From the NCBI GenBank assembly GCA_002633025.1, contig NMRB01001981.1, positions 34,749-98,748 of the forward strand: 64,000 bases of DNA, read 5' to 3'. The translations under genes were made by a program, and so were the position numbers. Below the pieces are notes generated by a model. The model saw nothing but the letters and a program-made list of their open reading frames with translations, ran no database searches and was not told the origin of the DNA. This document shows, piece after piece, positions 23,085 to 34,455 of this stretch. Numbering within the stretch: the first letter of the stretch is position 1; each line of letters starts with the position of its first letter. The stretch is from Notospermus geniculatus (taxonomy: Eukaryota > Nemertea > Pilidiophora > Heteronemertea > Lineidae).

Positions 23085-24601
23085 TTTTAGGAACGCCTTT
23101 GGACCAGCTAAAGACATGATTATTTTCTAAACCGATTCAAAAGGATGCCAACGAAGTTGTTCACTTTGGCAGCGTATCTAAACCACTCTATTTTATGCAA
23201 CGCAAAAGTGCAACTAGGTCACATGATTGTAGACGTCATTTCAATTACGACCAGTCACACGCCTCGGGGCTATTCGTCATTCATCGACCTTCCTCGGCCT
23301 CACACAGATACGACAAACGAATTAATACACCTATTTATAAATGTCGGCACAACTTTATTTCATTAACGTCCTCGTCTCTAAGATTGGCAGTTCTCTCAGA
23401 AAGCAACACCATCAAGTGGTTACGTACCCGCCGACAAGTAGCAGCTAATTTAGCCAACAATCACCCGGCATTTGCACGCTAAGACCACAATTGACGCCGT
23501 CTCAAAACCAGCCAATGACAATCGTATTTAAATTAGCTTTAAATGCCCGGGAAAATCTAATTTGCCCGTTTCCCCAGCGCTGTGATAAATAGCGGCGTGG
23601 CCAGCGGCAATACCCTGGAGCTACCCGCCATCGCTGTAAGCCCAGCCGTCAATACAAACTTGGTAAAATGAACCTTGGATTCACCGAGATTATCTATTTC
23701 GGCCGATTGGTTGGGGTCTTAAAGCACGTGAAGTGTTCAGTTTCCGGACTTCTCTGGTCTTGGAGCGGTTATTAGATGACTGCGGAGGACACAATGTAAA
23801 TTGGTGGCCAAATCACAGGGGATTCTAATCCCAGATCAGGTATGTGGAAAGACGTGACCAGGGTATCTATTAGCAGACGCCCTGTGGCCAGTGCACCGTT
23901 CAATACTGTGACGCTTGGAGCTTTGGAAAGGATAATATTTGTTCAGGGTGGGTTGGAGGGTCCAATTGCCCGTCTGGTCGCCTCTTCAATATGAACTAAA
24001 GTGCAAGATAACAGAAGCCAATATTTGCTGTAGAGTAACGAGCAAGGAACTATAGGTGAAATAGGAGAGCCTTAGAAGTTTGGCCACTTTAATCAAATGC
24101 AAAAGAGTTCTTGTTTATATGTCGTAAACTCATTCTTGTATAAAATTGCAAACGTGTCCTGGCCAGTAAAAGACCTAACCAGTGGACGAGTCGATATTTT
24201 GACCGTCAAATCATATTGTCCGGTGAACCTGATTTTCCCCCCTGTTGCCAAAGTCGATGTTCTGGCAGTCAAAACATGGTACACCGGTGTCGATGTTTTT
24301 CCATAATATCACATTCAAAAAAATCCCAAACTGAAATTGCGTAATTGGTAGGCCTACCAAAGCGCCTCTTCGGTACCTTGTGGTAATTAATTCATCCACT
24401 GACTATAATTAATGTGGAGCTATTACGATGTCTGTCACTGTAATGCAGCCACATAGCGACACCTCTGACAATGTGCTAAAATGATTCACCACTACATTCT
24501 CTTGCGATGTTACTGAATTTTACTTTCAGCGTCAAACTCCTCTACTGTTGGCAGCTCTAGATGACCAGTAACCCCCCCCCCGCCGCAGTTTCGAACAGCT
24601 C
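23085..24601. other. unannotated stretch
   Basis: No gene recognised. A weak tandem similarity (GTCGAT.TT.TG...GTCAAA) lies at 24188-24300, and a run of 10 C at 24572-24581. Confidence 0.45.
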
Positions 24602-24738
24602 CCCGTATTACCCGCGCTCCGAAACTGCCCCGATTCAGGCGATTCTCAGAAGGTGACCAATAGGCGTCACTAGTGTGTGTTAGAATTGCCGCCCAACTAT
24701 CTAGCCAATCAGTGATTCGCTTTCCGGATCACTTTGGG
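24602..24738 (-). repeat. dispersed CACTAGTG/CCAAT repeat, copy 2 (inverted)
   Basis: Reverse-strand copy of the family at 11722 and 48911: ATACCCGCGCT-like end, GACCAATAGGCGTCACTAGTG, and CCAATCAGTGAT. The flanks 24580-24600 and 24800-24930 also resemble 47860-48130, so the full repeat may be longer. Confidence 0.6.
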
Positions 24739-24990
24739 CCATGGCGAGGGATGATCATTACGACCTGCCCCTCGACATGCTCAGGGTTTTCAGCCAATCA
24801 ACGGATATCTCACGGCGGCGTCGGCTCATCTGGCAATAATGGATTTTGATTGCGCAGGCGTCATCAGCGCCGTCTTTTGGTGATACTATGGTATTTCCGC
24901 CAAAATGCCAGCGTTTAGTGGAATATAACTACATGTATGTGACATGGAATTGAATGCTAGAGCCGATCGTAGATGACTAGATATACTCAC

Positions 24991-25113
24991 TGAAAAAATC
25001 TTCGACGAGACCAGGACGACCGAGAACAAAAAAATGACCCGGAAGCAAAGGAATCGGTCCGTCTTCGAACCCAACGCAATGGCAGCAAGTGCAAACGCCA
25101 ATACAACCAACAT
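24991..25113 (-). CDS. candidate first coding exon with signal-peptide-like start
   Basis: From an ATG at 25113 the minus strand encodes 41 codons starting MLVVLAFALAAIALGS, a typical hydrophobic secretory signal or membrane anchor, followed by KTDRFLCFRV and a second hydrophobic run (IFLFSVVLVSS). The frame ends at 24991 directly before GTGAGTAT, a strong 5' splice donor in phase 0. An upstream in-frame extension exists but starts poorly. No second exon is identified. The protein family is unknown. A hydrophobic chance frame is possible. Confidence 0.25.
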
Positions 25114-26041
25114 TCTGCCTCGAACAACGTTGCACAGATGTCTTTTTGTCGGCGGCTGCCTCCTAAAAGTACACCCGTCCAGCATATCACGGAGAGTGTT
25201 CTTTTTACAGTTGGTATACGGCACCGTAGGCAATTCTCCATTGCAATAATGAGCACTGGGCGCATGCCAGTCAATGAAAATGAAACTGAAATTGACGCCT
25301 GGACGCTGGCTGAGTTGGTATCCTTGAATTTTCTATTCATAAAACTAAAAAAACTTCTCGCGTTTAATAAGTAAGCGCCGTGTAGTGGACGTTGCTGAAA
25401 TGGTTGGAAAATCATCATTCAACGCGTGTTTTGATTGTGTTTTGACAAGATTCTGATACTTTCAGTTTCACCTATTTTATGTCGGCTCACAACTTTCTAA
25501 CTTGTTTTCTAAACGGACATCCATATCCGTAAATTTGCGGATACGCCTCTCTCACTGCGGGGACAGCTTAAGTCCTGGTAAATCGCTCACAACCTCAAGA
25601 AGAAAAAGCGGCGTCCAATATTAAAATTCCCTGCTATGATCGGTCTGTTCCTGTCTCTGATTACAAATGCAGACCCGGTCTCCTGTTGACTGAGTTTTCC
25701 AGATAAACCACGTTAGACGAACCTTTTGAAACCATTCCGGTGGGAAGGACCGACGATTATCCAGTTAGGCCGTAACGCTTTGCGATAAAATACAATTTTC
25801 ACCTTGAAAATGGTGCAATTTTAATCAGGCTTTACAGCATCCTGAGATCAAAGAAAGCCGCGAATTAGGTACCCCGAGAGGCCAATACCAGCATACAAAG
25901 TCTTAGACTTCACTAGAGTAAGGTACTGGGTAATTTCACTCAAAATTATCCCCGCCAGCGTTCAAGGCATAACAATTAGACCCATGTTCTAAGAATGGTT
26001 TATAAAATTTACCGGAGCTGATTTTCTGACAAATTTAAACT
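25114..26041. other. unannotated stretch
   Basis: No further gene or repeat recognised. Confidence 0.4.
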
Positions 26042-26630
26042 CATTGATTGTTAACTTTTTTAATACAATTAGTTGTGTCACTCTACTGGTTATTGATGAA
26101 GTTGAAAAATAAGGGTTTTCACATTCTACCCTTCTACACAAGATGATGTCACCTCTACCTTTGGGACTTAAAGAGCCAAATCAGTGTCTAAATATGCAAA
26201 TTAGTAATGATTTATGCAAAATGCTACTGGTGTAATGTTGATCAGAGGAGAGTTGTGATAGTTCTTGTACGCAGTTGGCTCTTCGATATCTCACGAAATC
26301 AACGTAGATGACTCTGAATGAACACCACACGACCACCTTTTAAAGGCCGCTGTGGTCACGGTAATTTGAAAATCCATTCAAATGACCAAACCAGCGGCTT
26401 ATTGTCTTCGACTGCTTCACGACCCTGCACAACATTTACAATTTGTTAGTTAGCTGGTAACATGTTGATACTTTTCGACAACACCTGTTCGAAAGTAACG
26501 TTAGCACTTCGAAAATATATGTAGTGAGGTAAAGAAAAAATAACGAGGAAAGTAAACGATGACAATGGCGTTACATTCCATTCATAAATTAACTGTCGTC
26601 TTGACTTCACATATATTCGAATTAGGAATA
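26042..26630. repeat. 589-bp tandem duplication, unit 1
   Basis: Starts CATTGATTGTTAAC and ends GAATTAGGAATA; immediately followed by unit 2. Identity is very high by eye. It lacks the 118-bp insertion carried by unit 2, so it preserves the empty site GATGACAATGGCG. Confidence 0.85.
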
Positions 26631-27344
26631 CATTGATTGTTAACTTTTTTAATACAATTAGTTGTGTCACTCTACTGGTTATTGATGAAGTTGAAAAATA
26701 AGGGTTTTCACATTCTACCCTTATGCACAAGATGATGTCACCTCTACCTTTGGGACTTAAAGAGCGAAATCAGTGTCTAAATATGCAGATTAGTAATGAT
26801 TTATGCAAAATGCTACTGGTGTAATGTTGATCACAGGAGAGTTGTGAGTTCTTGTACGCAGTTGGCTCTTCGATATCTCACGAAATGAACGTAGACAACT
26901 CTGAATGAACACCACGACCACCTTTTTAAAGGCTGTTGTGGTCACGGTAATTTGAAAATCCATTCAAATGACCAAACCAGCGGCTTTTTGTCTTCGACTG
27001 CTTCACGACCCTGCACAACATTTACAATTTGTTAGTTAGCTGGTAACATGTTGATACTTTTCGACAGCACCTGTTCGAAAGTAACGTTAGCACTTCGAAA
27101 ATATATGTATATGTAGTGAGGAAAAGAAAAAATAACGAGGAAAGTAAACGATGACAATGGCTCATATGAATAAAGACTAGCAAATGCTTTACCTTCAGAT
27201 TTGTACAGCATAGCCTAGTGCATTTGTATTGCAAAATTCAAGTAAAAGCATTTACTAGTCTTTATTCATGTGACCCAATGGCGTTACATTCCATTCATAA
27301 GTTAACTGTCGTCTTGACTTCACATATAATTATTCGAATTAGGA
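26631..27344. repeat. 589-bp tandem duplication, unit 2
   Basis: Same sequence as unit 1 with small indels (for example an extra TATATG near 27110) plus a MITE at 27159-27276. No coding sequence recognised. Confidence 0.85.
27159..27276. mobile_element. 118-bp MITE inserted in unit 2
   Basis: The ends GGCTCATATGAATAAAGACT and its mirror (AGTCTTTATTCATGTGACCC) form terminal inverted repeats, continuing inward through GCAAATGCTTTAC. It is flanked by AAT at 27156-27158 and 27277-27279. The empty site in unit 1 has a single AAT, which shows insertion with a 3-bp target duplication. A 3-bp duplication is typical of PIF/Harbinger elements, but AAT is not their usual TWA. Confidence 0.8.
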
Positions 27345-29925
27345 ACGAACACCTAGAAGTTCACGTTTGGACAAAAGATGAGCCGAAAAAAACGGCAGAG
27401 AACCCCCCCCCCCGAAAACGGTCTAGCCCGTGTTTTTGGATGCATGTCCCTAAAAATTACATACCGACATTACTTTGTCACAAACATCAAACATGTGTCA
27501 GACACCCCGTCTGAGAAAAGAGTCTCAAGCAAAATCAACCTCCACACCAGCTCAGACTTGACTACTTCCGGTCGTCGATCTTCTATTGGATCTGCAAAAG
27601 GTGTGTGAGGCAAAATGTAGCGAAATGTAGAGATGCAGTGCACGTGAAGTACATGCGTCGTACATGTGTTGTGCATCCCACCACACGTTTTCACCCCGTG
27701 TACAAACTGAGAGCAATCTGAACAGCGCCCACCGCCGCCCCGGGCCCATACTAGCCAGGCCACGGACACACAGCGAAGCCTCTCGTATTTGCCGTCACCG
27801 CGTGTCGTGTTTGAGATCCTATTATGAGTTTACGGATCAGAGGACAGTGGTCGTCCTAATATGATTACAGATCAATTTTCTATCATCTGCCCTCGGGCTA
27901 CTCTCCACTCCACCGATATCAGCCAATATCGCGCTGACCATGGATTAGCCCGCTTAAAAGGTGACTTCGTTAAACAGGAGTCAAGAATCTCGTTATTATT
28001 GCACGGATTTTAGCGTTTGTACGGATTCGTTTCCCTGTTTATCCAAGGCGGTGTTAAACTGAACGTCCGATGTGTCAATCCTCGCACAATCTGATCAACC
28101 ACAACGTCACGATAAAGGCACGTTTACCGGAAAGAGTCTCACAAAATGGCATCAAATTGTTGACAATAATTGCGAGAAAACAGTGTTGTTTGCGATATGA
28201 CCTACTCAGATAATTTGGTTCAGTTTTATCTGTTTGTAGCTCACGACTGGAAACTGGAAACTTCTTTCACATTAAAGAGAATCAGTCACGGGAGTCAAAT
28301 GACACTAAGAATAATTTCGTGGCCCACGAAATTCACAATATATCTTTCAAAATTATAAATTTTGTATTTTAGCGGATTACATTCCTATATAAGCCTAGAT
28401 TTGCAGTTGACCGTGTTCTAAATGCTATTCAAAGGCAGCAAAGCCACAGCAGTTGCGCAAATATGCTCTCAGGAGGCAATAAATTCCCGATGCGAGTGCC
28501 GTCATTGATTCAAGATGGCGGTGTTTGATTCTATATTCACCGACAGACACCTTGACTGGCACGACCACTTCGCTTTCAGTTTCTGCTTATATGGGTAGGG
28601 GTAGTATTAGTATTAGGTCTTCAAGAACCTGCCATAAGGAATTATAAAAAGGGCTTCTGGACATGAGATGAGACGAGCGTAGTCGGAGGGCGGAGCGATG
28701 TCACAACCCTTGGTAGTCAAGATGCATGATCCTGTATCCGATATCAAAACTGAAATCAAATTGATTAAAAGATTAAAAAATGGTGGAGGGGACGTTTTAA
28801 GCATGAACCCTAAACATGCAACCCGTTCTCTTGTGAGGGGCGAACCACTCGTGGAACGGGCATTAACCTTCCACGTTGTGTTAGATTTCAATCCCACTCT
28901 TATGTCCACTGTAAGACATAACGTTCTTGGTTTGTATTGTGACAAATGAACAATTATTTTTGCATCTTCATCTTCATCGACAGAGCATGAATCCACATTT
29001 TTTCTTCCCAATTTGATGTCTTCTGACGTTGGGCAGAATTACATGCTAAGGTTACACTTTTTGAAAATACCCGTGTTTTTCCAGACCCGTGTGTACGAAA
29101 ATCCCGGCGAGAGGTCACACTACTACATTGTAGTTACCTCGCCTGACGACAGTTGCGCTGCATGCATTGACTCTTCGGTCATTTCTGTATTGGCACACAT
29201 TGTTGGAGGCGCGAAAACGACGTCACTTAATGGCTGCGCCATCTGTAGCCGTGCGAAGAACTATAGGGCTGGGTCCACAATTAAATTTTCTGTACACATC
29301 CTGTACAGTGTATAAACAGTGTATAAAACAATATTCATGTACATGTACATTTGAAAGTGGGGTCGGGAGCAGCATCGAGAACATGGGGTTGGTGCGACAT
29401 GAGAGCCAAAAGAATATTGACGACCGGAAGTCGTCAAGCTGGACATGCGCAGGAGGTTGGTCACAACCCTCGGTAGTCAAGATGGTGGACAAACAAAGCA
29501 AATTCTAAACAGTACATGTACTTCAGCTTTACAGTCGGAGCAGCAGAAAGCGGGTAGAAATCATCATCAGACAGTTCGCCTGTGGATGTAGCGGTTGGAC
29601 TTCGGAAACCAACAGCAAGAACAGCATGCAAGCTGACTGGATATGTCATCTTGCTGGGATGACATGTCTATTAAGTGCCGTCAGTCGATATCCCATGGGG
29701 AGGGTTATCTCATCGTATCTCCCACCTTCCTGAACATAAAACGGCCAGGATCTCTTCATGATGTTTGTGACACATGTAAGGCTGGAGGTTCCACATGTTC
29801 CGCGAGTGTTCAGCGGTTTGGAAGATGTGACAGTCAGTTGTAGCCCGGAGAGACTGCTGATGTCAGCATTATAAACAAAAATATTGCATATTTCTTTGCC
29901 ATTCCTCTATTCATCCTTTCATCAC
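27345..29925. other. unannotated stretch
   Basis: No gene recognised. A run of 11 C at 27403-27413. A TACATG microsatellite at 29336-29350. A related short block (GTCACAACCC, then GGTAGTCAAGATG) occurs at 28699-28722 and 29459-29482, suggesting two diverged copies of an unknown repeat. Confidence 0.45.
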
Positions 29926-30074
29926 GGGCCGCCATCTTGGATATTGACGAAGGCGCGTGCGCATCAACACGGCAGATAATTGTTTTTCTTCAGTATTATA
30001 TTTTTACGCTTGCATTTTGCCTGCCCGTCGGTGCGCATGCGCGAATTTCGTCAACAACCAAAATGGCGGCCGAT
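29926..30074. mobile_element. fold-back MITE with GGCCGCCAT ends
   Basis: The left arm GGGCCGCCATCTTGGATATT, then GACGAAGGCGCG, mirrors the right arm around 30025-30074 (GCGCGAATTTCGTC, ACCAAAATGGCGGCC). The arms are about 45 bp around a 50-bp AT-rich centre. Non-coding. The ends contain GCCATCTTGG-type words which are common in animal MITEs and also match YY1-like sites. Confidence 0.65.
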
Positions 30075-30239
30075 GACTAGGATTGGCTCATGTCTGGTAG
30101 ACCTCCACATTTAGATCTGAAGAGATTTTTCACCTCAAAAAGCCTGATAAGCAAATTTCGAACGTCAATCTCGCGCAGAGACAGAATCAAAAGTAGCCTA
30201 ATACCAACACCACCAACAAAACAGTATTGAACTGATGGT

Positions 30240-30310
30240 GAAAGGCAAAGATTGAACCCAGGGTAGACAAATCCGAGATTGGCATGCCTTCCTCGACTGC
30301 ATTTGTGATG
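30240..30310 (-). mobile_element. tRNA-like SINE fragment
   Basis: On the minus strand TGCAGTCGAGGAAGGC (30301-30286) followed by GGGTTCAATC (30259-30250) resembles A and B boxes of a tRNA-Ser-like promoter. No acceptor stem closes the structure, so a SINE head is more likely than a tRNA gene. Confidence 0.35.
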
Positions 30311-31406
30311 TAGAAGCAGCTTGCATATCGGGGTCACTACATGCTACGGCGTTTGGTACGCCCTGAACTATGGTTTAGCATCATCAGAACCTTTACCGGT
30401 TAGCATCCTTTGATTGGCATAAGCTATCTTTCAGCCACGCATGGATGTACACACATTTACACAGCTTCATGAGCTGTACAATTAAGCAGTAGACTACTGC
30501 ACGCACGCACCATTGTCGCTCGGGACATTGCGAGTGATAAAGGGCCAACCAGAGGGTGATAATGTCTGTCGGAATGGCCCCGAAACAATCATGGAAGGTA
30601 GCCGATACATAAAGGTCTACGAGTTCCTGAGGATTTGTTTGAAGCACTAGCCTATTACTGTCGCGGGCAGCGAGGGCCATAAAAACACCAGAAGATCATT
30701 ACGGCTGGATTGTCTTATTTCCGTCCAGCGGAGCCGGCTGACAAGCATTGCTGTGTCCATGCTAATTAACAAACAGCACAGGTACGGAACGGGGTTCACC
30801 CTGGCTGATGAGTTTTTTTCTTGGACCAAGAAGAAACAAATGGCATATAGAGCAAACTAGCGCGGCACCTATTCATTAAAGTAATAATTATCGGAAATGG
30901 CGGTGGATATTGTTCGTTTCCTTCATCGACTTTGCCGTAGTTCTTCAGGGAATACTGCGGACATGCGCCTTCGGCGAAGCTGGACCGACATCACGGAGGG
31001 CGATTTCCGGCATTCATCCAGCGAAAAATCGCGTCTCAGATTAGTTCTATGGATGGTCATTAGCGAAAACAAAGCCGCGATGGTCCTCAACTATCTAAAT
31101 TACTCCACCACCGCCAGCAAAGGTGGAGAGACGAGGTCGTCTGCGATATTTGTTAGTTCCCGACTGAACAAACATGGCCACCTCGCCCGGAGAGATGACA
31201 AGGGACACACGTCTTGCCCACGGTTTCGCGCCTTCCGTTCCGTAACGAGGAATTTTGTTCACTTCAAGTGGTGGCGATGATGGCAATTTTATTGAATTCT
31301 TCGTCAAAAAACGGATGTCGGCGCGCCCATATTGGAATATTTACCCGGATAGGAATTCTACTTGAGTTGCTGCTACAGTTTGCAGACGAAGGATTCTGCC
31401 GTTTGC
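30311..31406. other. unannotated stretch
   Basis: A 127-codon frame at 30897-31280 starts GAAATGGCGG, a fair Kozak context, but shows no family motif. Nothing else recognised. Confidence 0.4.
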
Positions 31407-31701
31407 CAGCCGAGATATTGAATTCTCCCCATTTCTGCGTGTTGTCTTGAGCCGTAATGATCTGAGTGCCTATAGATAAATAGCTCCTCACCTCCCCCCA
31501 TGGTCCCCGGGTTACATATCAGAGAATAAGTAATAAACGCCATTATGAGAATCATGTCAGGCAGTTTCACACAGGAAGTGTAGAAAGCGAACTGCTTGAC
31601 GAAATCTGGTGTAATGCCAGAATGTTCCTTTTCTCAGTGTGTCCCCTCATTGTATGGGGTACACTGTGAAACATTCGTCTCTGTGTTGCCAATTTACGCT
31701 T

Positions 31702-31740
31702 TCTGATTGGTCGTGCCTGACTTCGAAAGGACCAATCAGA
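31702..31740. promoter_or_regulatory. inverted pair of CCAAT boxes
   Basis: TCTGATTGGTC (31702-31712) and its exact mirror GACCAATCAGA (31730-31740) are 17 bp apart, with TGACGTGG, a CRE-like word, just downstream near 31752. The same pair is kept in unit 2 at 39311-39349. NF-Y binds ATTGG/CCAAT in many animal promoters; use as a promoter here is only inference, and it could also be a short palindromic repeat. Confidence 0.3.
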
Positions 31741-32146
31741 GCGTGTTATTATGACGTGGTTACCATTTTCTCCGGTAGAGGGCAGACCGCACTTGCCTGA
31801 ACCGCACTTGACCGTCCTCTCAAACCTGAACCAATCATCAACCCCCTTTCTGGAAGAACAACTGCTACACACCGTACACCCTCGGTGTTTATCTTACTTT
31901 GCATTGCCCATATTGGTTGCCATTAAATCGAAACCAGTTGACCGGGGCGGGCTATTGGTGATAAATTTATTAATCCATCGAGTTCCCTGTGGGGCAATCG
32001 CGGCCAATATTGTCTTCATTGTGTTGAATATTTCATATTTTGGCCTGTTCAGCACTGAGATACATCATTTGGGGATATATCGGCCTCGTGATGTACATTT
32101 GCGAAGGTGAAGAAACATCGCATGGACAACATCTGAAGAATGAATA

Positions 32147-32380
32147 GACGATATTCCTCCAAAAGAGCGCAGCACCGTACAGCGGTCGGCGTCATGATGT
32201 CCCGCACGTCATTCACGGTGTTTTGAGGTGAGACGAAAAAAAATCAGATTGTGTCACGACGTCATGATCGCTGAAACAACGGGATTTTTTTTTGAGTCAC
32301 GTCATGCGTTCAGAAATGATGTGCGGGACATCATGACGCTACCCCCGTAAGGTGCTGCGCTCTTTTGGAGTGATAGAGTC
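32147..32380. mobile_element. 234-bp MITE, unit 1 only
   Basis: CTCCAAAAGAGCGCAGCACC near the left end mirrors GGTGCTGCGCTCTTTTGGAG near the right end, with further symmetry in GTCATGATGTCCCGCAC and its mirror. It is flanked by TA at 32145-32146 and 32381-32382. Unit 2 has GAATGAATTAAGG at this point with no insert. A TA duplication would fit the Tc1/mariner group. Confidence 0.75.
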
Positions 32381-32386
32381 TATTAA

Positions 32387-32430
32387 GGCGTACCAAAAAT
32401 TCATAAGCGCTTATGAAATTTTGGGCGTAC
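32387..32430. repeat. 44-bp near-perfect palindrome
   Basis: GCGTACCAAAAATTCATAAG is followed at once by its mirror CTTATGAAATTTTGGGCGTAC, centred on AGCGCT. It is kept in unit 2 at 39754-39797, so it predates the duplication. Confidence 0.7.
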
Positions 32431-32608
32431 TGATGGAAAGAAAAGGACATATAAAAGAACCTTGACAGAATTTCGGATTTGACGGTATTTTTTGTTGAAT
32501 ACAAAGTGCAACCTTTGAACACGTGTTTTGTTTCTTTTTTTCAAATCTGAGTCGAAAGCCGCGCACCAAATTCGGCACTATTACACGTGTAGCTCTTAAA
32601 CAATAGGG

Positions 32609-32732
32609 AGTTTTCGCAAAGCCCCCTAAACGCCAACGCGAACGCCAAACCCATTGTTTGATGCCACGAAGAGAGCACCGAACAAAAGGATAGACGTTCG
32701 CGTTGGCGTTTAGGGGGCTTTGCGAAAATTCT
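32609..32732. mobile_element. AGTTTTCGC palindromic MITE, unit 1 only
   Basis: Arms of about 36 bp (AGTTTTCGCAAAGCCCCCTA, then AACGCCAACGCGAACG) flank a spacer that is the reverse complement of the one at 33742. Unit 2 lacks this copy. Flanks are rich in TA/AT. Confidence 0.8.
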
Positions 32733-33741
32733 ATATTATTATAAGACTTTACTCTTAATTTTGAGTTCTGGTCCTGTAAGGATCATTCTGTTTTTTGCTT
32801 AAGGAAGTTCAAGATCACATAAAGGATGGGTTCAAATAGAAATCAGATAGGTGAAAATGCTTCACAGGTTGAAGTTCGTCTTCTCTGTTTGAGCTAATAC
32901 TAGAATTTGGGCTCTCAATATCATCCGGCTGTGATGAAAACCTTATTCAGGACTGAAGCGACAAACTAACCTTAGAAAAAGAAAGACACGGTTCATCTCC
33001 TGTCAGCAAAGTGTAACCTGGACTCAGGCCAGTTTCCAATGATTCAAGAGGCCCTTAAACCGCCCTACCAAAAAATGTAATTTTCTGCAAGACGTTTTGA
33101 CATCATATTCGCGCAAGAACTCGCTGGTGTATGTGCCGCACAATTAGCTAGGAGGGACCGTAGTAGTCGGGTGAACTCAGTTTGTACAGAATTCTAATGG
33201 TACTCGACACAAACGTAATTCCATCATGATTAAAGCACCACTATTCTCAAGTAATTCGGTTTCACTCATGGATATTAGAAGTGATTTTGATAACATTTTT
33301 CACTATTGCGAATTAATCTTAGCAAACATTAGAGAGCGATGAAGGAGACATGTGGTGTGCTTGAGAGGGCATTGGGCGTTTTGATGGGTTAGAAAGTCTC
33401 TCAATAAGATAACTTTCATACACTTCTTCATCTAGACATAATATGAGGAATTCGGCTACTGACAAGTCAAGTGTCTTTTACGGGGAAGGAAAAACCGAAA
33501 CTGTTCCTTGTAAATTGTTTTGATATCTTGAGGGTCGGCAAGTAAACGATGTTTCTTCTTTACCCCATTTAGCCTACACACCGACGGTACGCTTCAACAT
33601 TGCACCTTTGTAACGGCACTAGGCCTAGTTCAGGAAACATTACTTTCATACGATCAGCTGTAGAGGGGTACGATTGATACGTGTTTGCAAACAGACACAG
33701 ACATGACAGAGCCATTGGAAAAATTGTGCATGGATGTCTAG

Positions 33742-33858
33742 AGTTTTCGCAAAGCCCCCGCAACGCCAACGCGAACGTCTATCCTTTTGTTCGGTCCTCT
33801 CTTCGTGGCATCGAACAATTTGGCGTTGGCGTTGGCGTTCGGGGGCTTTGCGAAAACT
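33742..33858. mobile_element. AGTTTTCGC palindromic MITE
   Basis: About 117 bp with the family's arms and full spacer (TATCCTTTTGTTCGGTCCTC...). Present at the matching place in unit 2 (40985-41102), so it inserted before the duplication. Non-coding. Confidence 0.8.
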
Positions 33859-33969
33859 CCCTACGCCTTGCAAAAAGACACCCGATGATTACATGTATGT
33901 CAACAAGAAGACTGTTCATTTAGTTGCGTGGGTACCCGCTTGGGAAGCATCGCCAAGTAGAAGAAATGA

Positions 33970-34455
33970 TAGTCTCGCGCAGCCAGACCCTCGGTTGGGA
34001 GACCGAGGGTCTGGCCACAACGTCTAAAACTTTTGTGATGCTGCTTTGCGCACGACTGCCCCGTCAATGGCGAGATCATTCCCGCCTGGCGGCATCGATC
34101 TTCGGCAAATTTCTCGATAAAGACGACACGACTGACCTGTGTATATCTCCTTTAGTGTCACTGATGGAGGATCAGATCATCAGTGCTGCGGGGAAAGACC
34201 TCCATGGTGCGATCTTGCTAAGCTTTGCTTCTGTCTGACTGAACTGAAGTTCGTTAGATACAGCGCCGCCATTTTGCAATCTTCTGATCCCAATGACCAA
34301 TCAGCATGGCTGTAAACAGCTGGATTCAAAATCGACCAATCAGCATCGGTACCAGATTTTCGGTATTCGCGTAACAAAAATTGTTGAGGTTGGTCTCAGT
34401 CTCTGTAATGCTGCGCAGTTCGCGCATGCGTGAAAGAGACGAGTGACTCAGTCTA
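33970..34455 (+). mobile_element. 486-bp insertion with 9-bp target duplication and helicase fragment
   Basis: AAGAAATGA occurs at 33961-33969 and 34456-34464; unit 2 has it once (near 41205-41213) with no insert. The insert starts TAGTCTCGCGCAGCC and ends AGTCTA, so its tips are short inverted TAG(T/A)CT repeats. Near the left tip a perfect 14-bp hairpin GCCAGACCCTCGGT/ACCGAGGGTCTGGC is present. Inside is a RecQ-like helicase fragment. From memory, helicase-encoding Academ-type DNA transposons make 9-10-bp target duplications, which would fit; this assignment is tentative. Confidence 0.7.
34023..34238 (+). pseudogene. RecQ-family-like helicase fragment
   Basis: The frame contains CISPLVSLMEDQIIS (about 34139-34180), matching the motif Ia region of RecQ/superfamily-2 helicases (SPL-x-SLM-x-DQ). 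Before it lies a poorly matching stretch where motif I (GxGKS/T) should be, and it is absent, so the fragment cannot be an active helicase. The frame stops at 34238. It lies wholly inside the 9-bp-flanked insertion, so it probably came with the mobile element rather than being a host gene. Confidence 0.45.

Noticed and set aside
30897-31280. 127-codon frame starting in good Kozak context
   Set aside because: No motif, no splice or conservation evidence; not strong enough to call.
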